A stretch of DNA of 64,000 nt from Gracilaria domingensis (lineage: Eukaryota > Rhodophyta > Florideophyceae > Gracilariales > Gracilariaceae). The position numbers and the translations under genes are program-made. A model generated the notes under the pieces. The model was not told the origin of the DNA, did not search any database, and worked only from the letters and a program-made list of their open reading frames with translations. Every line of letters starts with the position of its first letter. The first letter of the stretch is position 1. The DNA lies in NCBI GenBank assembly GCA_022539475.1, contig VCMS01000196.1, forward strand, positions 1 through 64,000, written 5' to 3'. This document shows, in pieces, positions 52,021-63,429 of the stretch.

Positions 52021-53158
52021 TCAGTAATGCTGAGTAGATCCACAATCAAAGCAGAAACCCTTCCTCAAAGCGTTCTGTCGCTTATTCGCGGGATCCGCGC
52101 GACCCTCAGAACGGCTCCGAGACTGGCCTCTTTTGTTCTCTCCAGCCTTCTTGGAATTGCGCTGCGCCCCTCCATCAGAGGGCTGCTGTGGCTCAGACGG
52201 AGAGACGCCGTACGAAACCAAGGCTTTGTGAACTCTCTGCTGAACCATGGTCTCAATGTCGTTGCGGGAAAGCTCGTTAGAGGCCTGCTTTGTAGCAGAA
52301 AAAAGCGAGTACGACACAGAGACAGCATCATCGAGGTGCAAGACTACTCGAGGAGCTGCGGGCTTTTCAATTGCTTTTATGTTCTCAGGTTTGCTGTCAC
52401 CCTTCCGTTCAGGTAAAAGGGGAAGTTGCAGGGCCAATGCATCGGATGATTCCTTCACCTTTTTCCGGAACTCCTGGAAGTGAGACTACATGGCCTCCAT
52501 GGTCTCCGAACTTTCAACGGGTTCGAGAGTTCCGACCAAAGAGTCAAAGACTTCTATAATCCTCTGCATAAACTGAACGGAAAGAGACCTCCGTCCACTG
52601 CTGTCTGTCTCAGTTCGGCGCGAGATTGCGCTTCAGAGAGGAGCTGTAAAACAGCATTGTGAAGCGTGTTTTCTGTGAGCTTTGAATTGTTGATCAGCAT
52701 GGTAGCAAGAACTTCACAAATGTGGGTTGAAGATTTAAACCCGGCGTGAATCAAATGTTGAGATGCAAGTCCATGGAAACGGTCTACAAATGCCACCTAG
52801 TCTTCATTCGTTTACGATCACAGTTTGATACCTTGCTGAAAGAAGATATGAGGCGGTTGACCATAGCAATTGAAGGATTCACCGCAACCAAACGAACGAT
52901 TTCTTGAACGGCCTGAATCTTGTCATCCTGACGAAAATCAATTTGCTCTTCTGCTTGGGCGTCTTCGACTATGCTCTTTTGCGCATGGGGAAAGCCATGT
53001 TTCACAAGAACCCAAACCAAGGTAGTGAACATAGTTCTGTATCTTTTGTCCCACTCGTTTTCGGCTGTAATACGAATAATGTAGACCGATTTAGAGATGT
53101 CTCGACGCCACTGCAAAAGAGGTTTTGCAACGTCGAAGCGCGCTACACCATGAGGGTA
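52021..53158 (-). pseudogene. gag: copia-2 Gag
   Basis: Three frame segments: 53158-52784 (MSYPHGVARFDVAKPLL, QAVQEIVRLVAVNPSIAMVNRL), 52796-52554 (MAFVDRFHGLASQHLIHAGFKSS) and 52458-52021 (basic Arg/Ser tract and the beginning of a zinc knuckle, CFDCGSTQHY). It is homologous to copia-1 gag. At the place of the family's MDPxx start the sequence reads TTGGGCCCAG, so the start ATG there is lost; the next ATG is 53158. Confidence 0.75.
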
Positions 53159-53196
53159 AGACATTTTTGACAGCGTTGGCTCTGGGCCCAAAACTA

Positions 53197-53476
53197 TGGT
53201 ACACGGCAGTATGAGGCGCGTGCTAAGCAAACGTTGCGGAGAGCTACGCTGTCATTTTCTCGGTCCTTTGAGGGGCAAACAGAGCAGGGAAGAAGTCGGT
53301 TCCCCGGTCTGATCCCCTCTGCCTTCTCCAGGCGGGGCCAAACGCCGTCTAGTTCATTTTAGTCCACGTTCTCTCGCCCTCGGAGCTCCTCGTGAGCTCT
53401 CAAGCAGCGGGAGGTCGGTCAATCTTACGCGAACTGCGAGCAGCCCACGCGTGTACAATTGTACACATAGCCACAC
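53197..53476 (-). repeat. copia-2 5' LTR
   Basis: 280 bp, matching 45337-45617; begins GTGTGGCTATGTGTACAA and includes the palindrome TGTACAATTGTACA. Confidence 0.85.
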
Positions 53477-53843
53477 GCTGGTCGCAAATTATGATATGGT
53501 TCTCATCCAACCAGCAGAGTGTCTTGCCCTCTTCGCCCCGCCTGCTGTCCAAAATTCGCTCCTGTCTACGTGTATAGAGACGACGCATTTGGCTGCAAGT
53601 AGTCCCCAAAGTATCAATAACCTGGTTTGTCAAACAGGACCAAGCTTGAAATGGATCGGGGCGAGCTTGACATTGAATGTCAAGCTCCTGGGGCGAGCTT
53701 GACATCACAAGAAAATGGTCTCAATTTTATTCACAAGTTAAGTAGTTCACCAAAGGCGCTTTGACATCGAAGACAGTGAGAGACAGTGGTCCAAATCTCC
53801 AGCCAGCTTCGGTCTTCAGCCTTCCCCACCAAAGCTCTCCGCC
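53477..53843. other. no gene; perfect 25-bp palindrome
   Basis: GAGCTTGACATT-G-AATGTCAAGCTC at 53663-53687, followed by a further GAGCTTGACAT at 53695. Otherwise nothing is recognised. Confidence 0.5.
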
Positions 53844-55781
53844 TCAGTTCGGTCCTGAGCCTTTTCCGTAAATGTTTATCGTAACGTTTCCGCCCACATT
53901 ACCATGATTCTGAAACACAGACCTTGAAACAACTTCATACCCCGCCGAACTACGATCTTCTTCCTCCAGATTTCGACGCCTCTTCCATTCTCGCACATTG
54001 CCATTCCTTCCTTCTTCAGCATCCCGTGTAGCATTCACAACAATTGTACTCTCTTCTGCCTCTTCGCCCTTCTCGATCGATACGAGCTTTCCACCTTCCT
54101 TACCTTCTTCAAACTCCCCAAGTATGCCGCTTTGCTGGCGCTTCCCCAAATTGCCACGGAGATTGGTATAAGCCGCAAACGATCGATGATCTCGATGCCC
54201 AGAACGCAACGCAACGTTCGCGTCACTGTTTCCAGCTAGAAAAATACGAGTGATAACAGTGCCACGAAGACCATGCATTGTCATAGCGCTCCGTAGTCCG
54301 ACTCCTTTTATATTGTTGCAGGAGAAAGCTTCCATAACGTAGCGCGTCAATGTGTTGGCACTAATGTTCTGTCCCTTGAAGAAGAGATGCGGCTTCCCTG
54401 CACGATAGTTGATCGCACAGAAGAAGTTTTCATGCGGCTTACGAAAACGAGTAATGATATGAAGATACTCCACAAGCTCTTGATACCCATTGACTTTCCC
54501 ACCAATTTGAGTCCGGTTCCAGACAAAGATCTCCTAAGGTTTAGCATTGATGTACTTCAACCCGCCTGACTTGGTCTTAGAAGCACGTTCTCCGCTTCCG
54601 ATTCTACCAACAATTCGGACGACCTTCTCACAACCCTCGGTGACGTGAGTAACATCCTGGAGGCGCAGCTCGGCAAGCTCAGTCTTACGGAAGGCTGTCA
54701 TGAAAGCCACATCAAATACAATACGCGTTAAGGACCCCTTCGGATGGGCCTTCGACAACTGCGCGGAGGCGTAAAGAGTCTGAATTTCTTCTTCCGTCAG
54801 AACGTTATGGCTCTGTCGCACATGCCCATTTGCTTGCCGCTCTCTAACACGGTTGTCCAGAACAGCTAGGCCATTATGTTGATCGGAGAAAACAGGGCCA
54901 CTGAAAAGGTTGAGCTCGTATCCCCAGCGTTGTCGCAACGCACGCTGAATTCCTGCAACATAACCACGAAGTGTTGATGGAGCAAGCTCTCCTTCGCCAA
55001 TGCTGCTCTTTTTTGTGGCAATAAACTCAACAAGAATTGCGTTGATTCGCTGCAATTGTGAGTGGGTCCAATTGTGGTGGTGAGGTGGCAATCGTTTGCG
55101 TTCGTCGTCTTGAAACATGAACCCAGCCATTAGGGTCACGGATTCCTCTCGAAGTTTTTGGCGTAAACTAGCAGCTGTTCGGCGATCTTTGAAAATACCA
55201 ATGTTTTCCGCAGTCATGAGGTTGAATGCTTCCACAACGAACTCTGAAAGAAGATGCAGCGAAGTGTTCGTTGCCCGTGCCGTGTTCTTCGGAATATGTT
55301 TGCCTAGCAGAAGCTTTGCAGCAGCAGAAAGTGATGGGTCTCTTGGCTCAGAAATATGCGGCGTTTGTGCTGGCACGATAATGGTTTCGGGCTGGGAATA
55401 GGATGGTTCAGAGTGTTGAAGGAAGGGTATCATTTGCTGTTCTCGTTCATCAATGATTCTTGGCGGAGTGGTTTGCAGTGCATCAGGGTCTACTGTGGCA
55501 TCACCTTCTGAAAGCCTGAAAGCTGTTGAGTATTCTGCAGATATCAGAGAGGGGGGTGTCAATGGATCTTGCCCTTGGAGGCATGCATCTTCATCAATTA
55601 GAAATGATAATGATGATGAATTGGTTTCACCAATTTGAGTAGAGTGTAGGTTTTCTCGTAACCTTTGATGGCCATCGTTCTCGGCATCCAAGTCGGTAAC
55701 GGCGTGGTTGTCAAAGGGGCATTGAGTGCGAAGCTCTGTTTCACTCACGTGGGAGCGAGTGCCGTTTGCGCGCGTGTTCAT
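53844..55781 (-). pseudogene. Crypton-like tyrosine recombinase
   Basis: One frame from ATG at about 55781 (MNTRANGTRSHVSETE) to 53844, broken only by a TAG at 54534-54536. About 190 Ser/Thr-rich residues precede a SAM-like core-binding domain (STLRGYVAGIQRALRQRWGYE). The catalytic domain follows: VAFMTAFRKTELAELRLQDV (Arg), MHGLRGTVITR (HxxR, after the stop), LRSGHRDHRSFAAYTNL (His and nucleophile Tyr). This R...HxxR...H...Y set is that of tyrosine recombinases, and the eukaryote-type layout fits Cryptons or the DUF3504 recombinase-like family. The C-terminal tail is acidic/basic and non-catalytic. The frame is otherwise clean, so loss is recent, or the TAG is spliced out or read through. 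Confidence 0.75.
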
Positions 55782-56003
55782 GCTTGTTGAAGTTCGGTGG
55801 TCTTTTGCGCATTGAGGAGACAAGAGGAGGGAGATGAATAAAGATGAAGGCTTTACTTGGGTCCATTGTTGGTTTGGTGGAGCCGTAGAAAGAACCTCAC
55901 ATTGATCGAGATCATTTCTGTGCATCCCACTTATTCCTATAGAGACAGCTGCGTTGCTGTATGAAAAGCCAGTTGAACGACAGTTGCGCACTGTATGACA
56001 AGC

Positions 56004-56130
56004 AAGTTATCAACCCGCGGCTCGCTCGCAAAAAAAGCTTTCTTCGGCTGTCATATCGTGTACTCGCTTCGCTCGAACACGATATAACGCCTTGGTCCGC
56101 TTTTTGCGAGCTTGCCCCGGGTGATAACTT
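56004..56130. repeat. 127-bp long hairpin next to the Crypton
   Basis: Arms AAGTTATCAACCCGCGGCTC... and ...CCCCGGGTGATAACTT pair with few mismatches, including TCGCAAAAAAAGC with GCTTTTTGCGA. Inside, ATATCGTGT...ACACGATAT forms a second stem around CTCGCTTCGCTCGA. Confidence 0.65.
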
Positions 56131-57629
56131 ATACTTATTGGGTTCTCACAACATCGTGCTGGCAGCTTTTATACTTAGGCTACTGATGAAATGCTGTTAT
56201 TTGAAACTACCTACCCAGTTTTAGCTAAAGAGAAGAAACTGAATTCGTCCACTTAAGCAATTGCAAGCCTCCTACGCAACATCATTGCGAAGCCATTAAG
56301 ACTGTTATACTCTTGCGCTGTGCATTTCTGGAGTGTTGTGCATGCTGCCACTTCTTTACGATTCGTAGCTTCAGCTGCTATGTAAAACTGTGAGAGATCC
56401 CAATAACTTGATTCGACTGAACATGCTATATTCCTGACTGTTCACGACTTACTTTTTTTTCCTCAAAGAACCTTGTCTTTACATCGGTACACCATTTGGT
56501 CTATATTTTTGAATACTGTAATATTAAACATTTCAAATCACAGTGTCAAAAAGCGCATATGTCATTAAGTATAATACTGATACACTCTTTACATCAAAAG
56601 AGATCCAAATTTATACGTTTTTGAGAATTATAATGGCTAAACGATACCATTTGTTTATTAATTCATGTATTTTTTAAAATATCTTCCAATACATTTTATA
56701 CCGGTTTTCTATCTGCAACCGATTGATGTTTTTGGAGCACTCTCTTAAGAACAAATTACGATAAAGCAAAGAAGTTGTTCCGATTTTTCTGGTAGGGGCG
56801 ACTGCGATACAAAGATTAGAATTAGAATCAGTTATTATACTTATCTGTCAGTAAATTTTGCTAGAATTATTACCAGTTTTAAATTTTACTTGCCACATGT
56901 ATGGTCTGAAAATTGCAAGTTTCTTTTATAGTGGTATGACTCCGTACCAAAAATGAAATTGTTTCTAAATAGCTTTAACTGTCTAGCAGATATAGATTAT
57001 AGATTGAAATCAATGTTCAAAATTGAGCATTATGTTTTTACATTCTATTGCAACCATGCACTCTCCGCAAAGGAGTTTTGCGGTTTTTTCCTTGGAGAAG
57101 CTTGCTTCTCTAAGCTCTGATAATTTATCTTTGCAAAATGTTTCGTTTCATTGCACTCTTAAATAGTTCCTCCAACTGGTGCAAAAGTACAAAATCTATG
57201 TCTTTCTGACAGCGCCTTAGATCTCTGATGCCCGCATCTCCCAGGTAGAAGTCCGAACAATTTCATTTCCAATCTTTGGAAGGTGGTTGGTTCAAAAGTT
57301 GTGCGGAGTGCAGCTGTATTCAATTCTTGGATGAATCACGCATCCCACTTTACTGTTACGTACAAGTAGGTTTTCGCTGTCAGCTACATTCGTAACTGTG
57401 GCCCGAGCACGTAAGCAGAAGAAGACAGAGAAATATCGATATCTCCTCTGATTCCTACCCGATAGAAATCGTCGCAGCCAATAGACAGCAATGAGGAAAA
57501 CCTGGGCGGAGGACTCCTCTCGCCTTCTGCTCGCGCTCAAGATGCACCTTTTAGAGAGCCTCAAAGCTCCAAGCTTCAAGATGGAAGAGTTTTCGCTTCG
57601 ACGATCTGCGCTCGACATCATTCAACGGA
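56131..57629. other. AT-rich gene-free region
   Basis: Strongly AT-rich from 56400 to 57200 with no open frames of note. The last part should hold the hydrolase promoter. Confidence 0.45.
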
Positions 57630-58604
57630 ATGCAGACGTCCTCTATTGAATCCGTCCCGTCGTTCGGGTATACTTTGCAAAGGGACGTGCCATTTGGAGA
57701 GGCTTGTGTGGCACCGGATGGAGAAGAACCGCATGAAAAGACTCTCAAATTTGATGTCTATCGTCCATATGAGCCGCCTGAAGGTTCACTCCCAGCCGTC
57801 ATCTATGTTCATGGCGGCGCTTATCATCGAGGCGGTCGAATGCAACCGCCGTACAAGTTAGAAGGCGCTATTCACTCGAGGCCGGAGGATTATGCACGTC
57901 TGCTGGCATCACATGGTTACATTGCATTTGTGGTTGAGTATCGTCTTGCACTCGATAATCCCGAACCAAAATTGAAACCTGGCGAGGAAGACACACGTGC
58001 CGATATTGATGCCTACCTCACCAAATCACTTATGGAAGGTACATCTCGTGCACGTATCGCCATGGGACTGGAACCACTCGATCCCAATAATTATGAACAC
58101 AAAATGTACATGTGGAAGGCAGTAATGGCTGCTACCGAAGATGTTAAGATGGCGCTGGACAACATTATCGAAAACTCGCATTCGTTAAACGTCGATCCAG
58201 ACCGTATTGCAATGGGTGGCCATTCCGCAGGGGGAGGTATTACGCTCAACATAGGACTCGGAATGCGTGCACGTCTAGCTTGCATCTTCCCACTCTCAGG
58301 GCAAGACACTGCGTTTGAACATGATGCCATCGCCAAATATGAAAACCTCCCTCCCGCTCTTCTCGTATACGCACAGTTTGATGAGGCTGCACAGATGGAG
58401 GAATTACCAGCTATTCTGAAACTCGTCAAGAAAGCAGACATGGCTTTCGACTTTGCCTGGATTCCAGGATTTCCACATTTCTATCCTTACAACTCTCCCG
58501 CGTTGGGCCGTGATGGGCGTCGAGATGCACTTGGTGACCGAATTGTTGAGTTTCTGCGCAAACATCTATCTAAGAAGAAGCCGACAAAGCCCCGTCGAAG
58601 GTAG
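57630..58604 (+). CDS. alpha/beta hydrolase (carboxylesterase/lipase-like)
   Basis: 324 aa from ATG 57630. It has the alpha/beta hydrolase-3 layout: VIYVHGGAYHRGG near residues 57-69 (oxyanion HGG), FVVEYRLA, RIAMGGHSAGGG with the nucleophile Ser in GHSAG near residue 198, LLVYAQFDEA with the acid Asp, and GFPHFYPY with the catalytic His. The set Ser-Asp-His is complete. HSL-type esterases of this class cleave short acyl esters. The C-terminal KKKPTKPRRR tail is basic. No signal peptide or transit peptide is obvious. Intact single exon; likely a working host gene. Confidence 0.85.
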   Translation: MQTSSIESVPSFGYTLQRDVPFGEACVAPDGEEPHEKTLKFDVYRPYEPPEGSLPAVIYVHGGAYHRGGRMQPPYKLEGAIHSRPEDYARLLASHGYIAFVVEYRLALDNPEPKLKPGEEDTRADIDAYLTKSLMEGTSRARIAMGLEPLDPNNYEHKMYMWKAVMAATEDVKMALDNIIENSHSLNVDPDRIAMGGHSAGGGITLNIGLGMRARLACIFPLSGQDTAFEHDAIAKYENLPPALLVYAQFDEAAQMEELPAILKLVKKADMAFDFAWIPGFPHFYPYNSPALGRDGRRDALGDRIVEFLRKHLSKKKPTKPRRR

Positions 58605-59894
58605 TTATCGTTCGTGCTAATCCTCTTATTCAAGATTTGACAAATGGTTAGGGATGGCGTGAGATGTTCTCACATGATGTGTCTGTCGAGAATACAGGGT
58701 TGTATGTTGCTGAGGAGAGAGCGAAGGCATTTCACAAGTGCTTTCGTGACTTAGATCGCTTTGTGTTACATTTAAGCATAGCTGTAGGAGCTCCTGCTAG
58801 CTCACTGTGAGACGCTGGTTTGGGCAGGTTTGCAGCGTCTAAAGTACGTAAGTAGCTACGAAAGGTGTTTGATGGCGAAGAAGAGGTCATCATCTATTCT
58901 ACGTAAACTTCAACTTGTTTCTGTCTCACTTAATTTCAAGCAGCTCCATTAGGGGCCGTAATTGACTGGCCAGCAGCTCCCTTCAGAGTCGCCAATGCGT
59001 TTGACTCGGCAATTCGTAACACAGTCCTATCAGGGACCGGTCGCCGAATGCCTCGCCATCTTCGTCGCTTGTCACTCAAAGCACACTGGTTGTGATTCGT
59101 CGACTTTCACAGAATTGTTGTCCATGGGCTCTATTTCCATAAATAGAATTTCAAAGCCACTGTGATCAGAGCTTTGAGAAGCAACTTCTCAAACGAAAAG
59201 GATGGAACGCTATTCTAGAAAGTTCTATTGTTTTCTGATTTATTTTATTACAAAATAGTGAGAAACTGTCTCATTTGACTTGATGATATTTACTTGTTTT
59301 TTGAAGAAAGCTTGTACACAACAAGAATGACCGATAAATGAACATATGGATCTTGGGGATCTTTCTATGAATATATGAGAACATTTCTGGAGCTTTTTGT
59401 AATAAATTGTGTTTTTTCTCAAAACATTGTTGATTAATATAAATTAAGGAGAAAACTAAAAACTTATCCGTATATATTGAGGAAGGGGCAGGAAATTCGA
59501 ATAAAAGATAGATGTATTTACAAAGATAATAACGTGGACACGCTGAAGATAGAGAAACTGGACGCTTATCGCTGTTCAACTTGGCCATGCGTCTTTGCTC
59601 TCAATCTCACCCGAAACCTTGACCCAACACACCCAACCAAAGCCAGGCCTTGGCTGCACAGGCGAGCTCCTGTGGCGATTGCCTCGACAGGGAATAGCGG
59701 TAGAAGTCACTAAGCGCCGGAAAATGTTTATACCAAACCTTCTGTAAGAGTACTTGGTTGTCAAAAAATAACGTGCGCTTTTTGTCTTCAAAAATATTTA
59801 CAACGTTCGATATAACAATGACGCAATTTATTATAACGCAAACCTGTATTAACTCAATGAAGCATATGTAGATCTCAAAGCAATATTATATAAC
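58605..59894. other. intergenic, no gene recognised
   Basis: AT-rich after 59150. Only short random frames. Confidence 0.4.
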
Positions 59895-60772
59895 TCAATT
59901 CACCACAATTTCCTCAATATCGTCAGACTTCACGTATTTGTTGTCGGGAGCTTCTAATTCTACATCAAACACTCGCATTCCTTCTCCAAAGTTCAACATT
60001 TTCTTTAGCAAAACATGGCTTTCAACACTGAAGGGTAGTAGAATGTGACAAAAAGACTGAACTTGCTCCAATTTTTCTGCTAGAAGTTCTTTCAATGCCT
60101 TTTCAAAGCTTCCAATTTTTGAATGGTAATCGTGCTGTGGTTGAAATTGTTTGGTTAACCATGCTTTAAATAACAGTTTTGGATTAGTTATAACCTCCGG
60201 CCGGTCAATTACGACTTCAAAAACATTTTTACGCTTGACAACCTGTACAAATACATCTGCTTTCGTTATGCAAGCCAGAGTCAATATTGCAAGACAGAAA
60301 TAATTCATCAATGTCTTTGCGTGCTCCCAAGCAGATTTCAATACCAAGGGTGTAAATTCAGTTGCATACTGTTTCTTTCCAACGACAGAATCGTCAAAAT
60401 TGTCATCAGTCTCGTCCTCTTCAGCTAGTACGTTTTCTTCGTCTTCTGCAAGATTTGCATAGGTTTCAAAGAAAGCACCTCAATTACGCGGCTTCAATGT
60501 TTGCTCAGCAAATTCTTAGCGATTTTGTTAGAATTAAATTTGTAGACAATATATTTTAAATATGACTTACCATGTTCTTGAGCTTTATTTGCTTTGATCT
60601 CGTTGTATTTGTTCCGAAAAGTAGCCAACAAAAATCGCGGAAATAAACGGTCTATTTTATTAACATCTGGGGCCGCTTCTTCTCCTGTTAGTACGCCGCA
60701 GTCAAACATTTGATGCCATCGACGAACGGCGACGGAGTTATCAGTTAGTTTTGGACGCTTAGTTTGAGACAT
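59895..60772 (-). CDS. two-exon gene of unknown function, possibly a transposon accessory gene
   Basis: Exon 1 is 60772-60571 (MSQTKRPKLTDNSVAV, with PKRPKL-type basic start and YNEIKANKAQEHG), exon 2 is 60478-59895. The intron of 92 nt (60570-60479) has GTAAGT-type start CATG|GTAAGTCA and ends TTGAG|GTGC. The joined coding length is 786 nt, exactly 261 codons plus stop. Exon 2 opens with an acidic stretch (AEDEENVLAEEDETDDNFDD), then helical segments (WEHAKTLMNYFCLAILTLAC, KALKELLAEKLEQVQSF) and an acidic end. I recognise no family. It lies head to head with the PIF/Harbinger-like transposase 1.2 kb away; such transposons often encode a second, DNA-binding protein. Confidence 0.7.
60479..60570 (-). 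other. 92-nt spliceosomal intron
   Basis: GTAAGT donor and AG acceptor on the minus strand; removing it restores one frame. Confidence 0.75.
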
Positions 60773-61935
60773 GATGTTGCTTGAGGCTGACGGATGAATG
60801 CATGAATGTGAGCGAAGATAATAAATACTGTGCTCGTTCTATGCTGAAGCACTCATTCAAACTTTATATACTAGACTTGTCTCAAGGTAGACATGCTTGA
60901 AATATATGGCCACGTTAGAAAAATTGTAAACTGTTCTGAACATCTTTCTATTGGTACAAGAAGCCCGAAAAGACAACAGGGCATATACTATTGCTGCTTT
61001 CATATCATTGGACACTTTATTTTCGCCTACTATGGCCATTTCGAATTTAAGGTGCAAGTGGTGTATGTCGTACGCGTCAAATGTTTGGGAAATATCCCTT
61101 CATTTTCTGAACACTACTTTATTAAGGTCGTGTTATTTATGCCATTTGTGATGATTCAGGCAGTGCAATACATTATCGCCATATGTGGTCCTTAGTTTTG
61201 ATCAAAGTGGAGGTACCCGATCGCATTCACTCCAGTTTGTTCGAATTTTTTATCTCTGTTCCAGAACAAAATGATTGATCTTAAAGTTGTATGGAATAGG
61301 AAGATTACAAAGAAGTGTCACAGTTTTCTGCCTTCTATCACAGTTGTACCAATGAACTGAAAATCGAACTATATCATGAATCTGGCTAAGTCTTGCAAGT
61401 TTACTTTACGTTTATCTCAAGTGTAACTTCTAGAATGTTTTTTTGTTGTTGCTGATAACCGATACTGCAGAAAGGATTACGTTTATCCATCTGAAATAAA
61501 AATTGAATCTAAATTTAGAGCTTTATACAAACGCGGATACAAACATAAGCAACACATACTCATAAACAGTGTGAAGACTGTTTGTTAGGGTTAACTAAAC
61601 TTTTCAATTTATTAATGGCCTGATCAATACTTATGATACACTAGCAGCTAGGATACATTCCTTTTTGCTTTTCATACACGCGTAGAAATAGTTCTACGTA
61701 CAAAATTAGTAACTATCGTCGCAAAAACATTTTAAATGGCTTGAACGCTGTAAAAGTTTTGATCCAGCTCAAATAATATAGTTTGAATTTGTTTACGTCA
61801 ACTCGTAGAAATAGATTTCGTTCAGCACAAAGGTATTGATCCTATGATGCACCCTCTTAGAGCAGGCATTTATTTATAAGGAAGTACGTCGTTACTTGAC
61901 ACCTCAATGTTTCGAGTAACGGCATGACATGAGCA
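60773..61935. other. AT-rich spacer between divergent genes
   Basis: Probable shared upstream region of the two-exon gene and the transposase. Short frames only. Confidence 0.4.
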
Positions 61936-62816
61936 ATGCCAAAACTTTCTAGAAGAGCCACAGCGGCTACATTTTATGGCTGCAGTATGTATATTTTACG
62001 ACGGACTGGATCAGCAAGAAATCATGGTCGGCGTCGCTTTTGTTCACTTTTTGGGGTAACGTCAAACTCGACGGCAATCTCGTGGAATCTTTTGAGAAGA
62101 AAACTTTCTAAAGGTGAAAAACCAACTCATTGTCTGCCGTCGTTGGTGTTTTTGAGACGGTACACGTCCGGACATGTGCATTCTACATTAATAAACGTTG
62201 ACGAGAAAACCTTTCGTAATTAGTCGCAAAAATTTGTTTATTTACTTTCGGAACTAAAAATGGTAAGTTCTGTATTTTTTTATTAATGTTCAGAACCGAA
62301 ACTAACGATTCGAAGATTAATTGAAGATTACGTACGACTAAGAAGCCACTTCTAAATTGTTACCTCTCGGTTGATGGGACAGATTGTCCCATTAATGAAC
62401 CTATTCCATTCTCTTCGGTTTGGTATTCTCATAAATTCAAGGGTGCTGGAATTCGATATGAAGTTGGAGTATCTGTAAAAACGGGTTACATAGTCTGAGT
62501 CAATGGTGGATTTCTGTGTGGGTCCTATCTAGATGCTACGAATTTCAAAATCCTGTTAAAAAACGTTTTAATGAGTACTGAAAAAGTTATAGCTGATAAT
62601 GGATATCAAGATGAAAAATGCATCCGTAAGTCATCAATTTCTCAACATTTTCATCGTCGTCATTCTTTAATAAGAGCTAGACATGAAAACGTTAACAGAC
62701 GTTTAAAGCAGTTTATGGTCTTAGAAACAAAATTTCGACACGATTTGTCGTTTCATACGATTTGTTTTCATGCAGTAGCCAATATTGTGCAAATATCGAT
62801 TGAAAGCGAAGATTAG
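61936..62816 (+). pseudogene. PIF/Harbinger-like DDE transposase, two exons, two nonsense codons
   Basis: Exon 1 is 61936-62262 (TFYGCSMYILRR, RRRFCSLFGVTS, LINVDEKTFRN), exon 2 is 62343-62816. The intron of 80 nt (62263-62342) has ATG|GTAAGT and CTAAG|AAGCC; both exons are multiples of three. Exon 2 carries the DDE domain: YLSVDGTDCPINEP (Asp), KFKGAGIRYEVGVS, EKVIADNGYQDEKC (Asp), ARHENVNRRLKQF (Glu), then AVANIVQ. Stops TAG at 62221-62223 and TGA at 62496-62498 both stand where this family usually has Trp. All three catalytic residues remain. Terminal repeats were not found. Confidence 0.75.
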
Positions 62817-63429
62817 TTGATTTTATCTCAAGATATTCTGAATATCCGTTAATAGTAAAATAAGTGGTTTATAAACTCACCTTGTTACTTTAGTTCGTTT
62901 TTAGTAGTTTGTATTATTCCTAATTTTTGTGAAGCTTTGCAACAAGAGCATTCTATTGGTTTCTATTGAACGATTTATGTGTCTTCTTTTCACCAATGAT
63001 TACAATTAAACTAAATTGCATTAATATTCGTAGCAGATGGAAAGTCAAAATATCGCATTTACCGCTATTCCCAGGCCATCGGAGACGACCCCCAAAGCGG
63101 AGCACCTCTCCGCCGCGGGTTCCCACCCCCGCCCAGCCTTTCTCCTTCTCTCACACTCTCGCCTTCGCTCGGCCTTCCTCCAATCCTTCTTCATCCGCCA
63201 TGAACAGCCCCACCAGCACTCACTCCAGCTCCGCCGCCTCCTCCCCGTCGCAAGCCTCCGAGCGAGCGCATCGAACACGGAACACGGCAGCCAGCCACGC
63301 GCCCCACTAAGTATCCTCTTCCTCCTCGTCGCGCTTGTCCCCTTCAACCCCATCCGCGGCCCGAGCATCCCGCGCCTCGACAGCATCTCAGCCCGTGGCG
63401 CGCCGGCACATCCATAAGCCCCACAACTG
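62817..63429. other. transition from AT-rich to GC-rich sequence
   Basis: GC content rises sharply at about 63060. Frames on both strands are open because of composition; none is assigned. Confidence 0.35.

Larger units (their letters stand above)
45337..53476 (-). mobile_element. copia-2: Ty1/copia element with antisense ORF
   Basis: The 5' LTR at 53197-53476 and 3' LTR at 45337-45617 (280-281 bp) are in minus orientation. On the minus strand: gag (53.16-52.0 kb), integrase (51.5-50.7), RT and RNase H (50.4-48.36). On the plus strand, tail to tail with pol and 46 bp from it, is aORF-C (46257-48310). Layout equals copia-1. Gag, integrase and RT are split by frameshifts; the RNase H end is intact. 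No convincing target duplication: flanks CAGTA and GCTGG differ. Confidence 0.85.

Noticed and set aside
45332-53481. Target-site duplication for copia-2
   Set aside because: Flanking pentamers CAGTA and GCTGG do not match.
62221-62498. Stop codon reassignment (Trp for TGA/TAG, or selenocysteine)
   Set aside because: The stops occur only in transposon-derived or otherwise broken genes; the intact host genes here end normally, so nonsense mutation is simpler.
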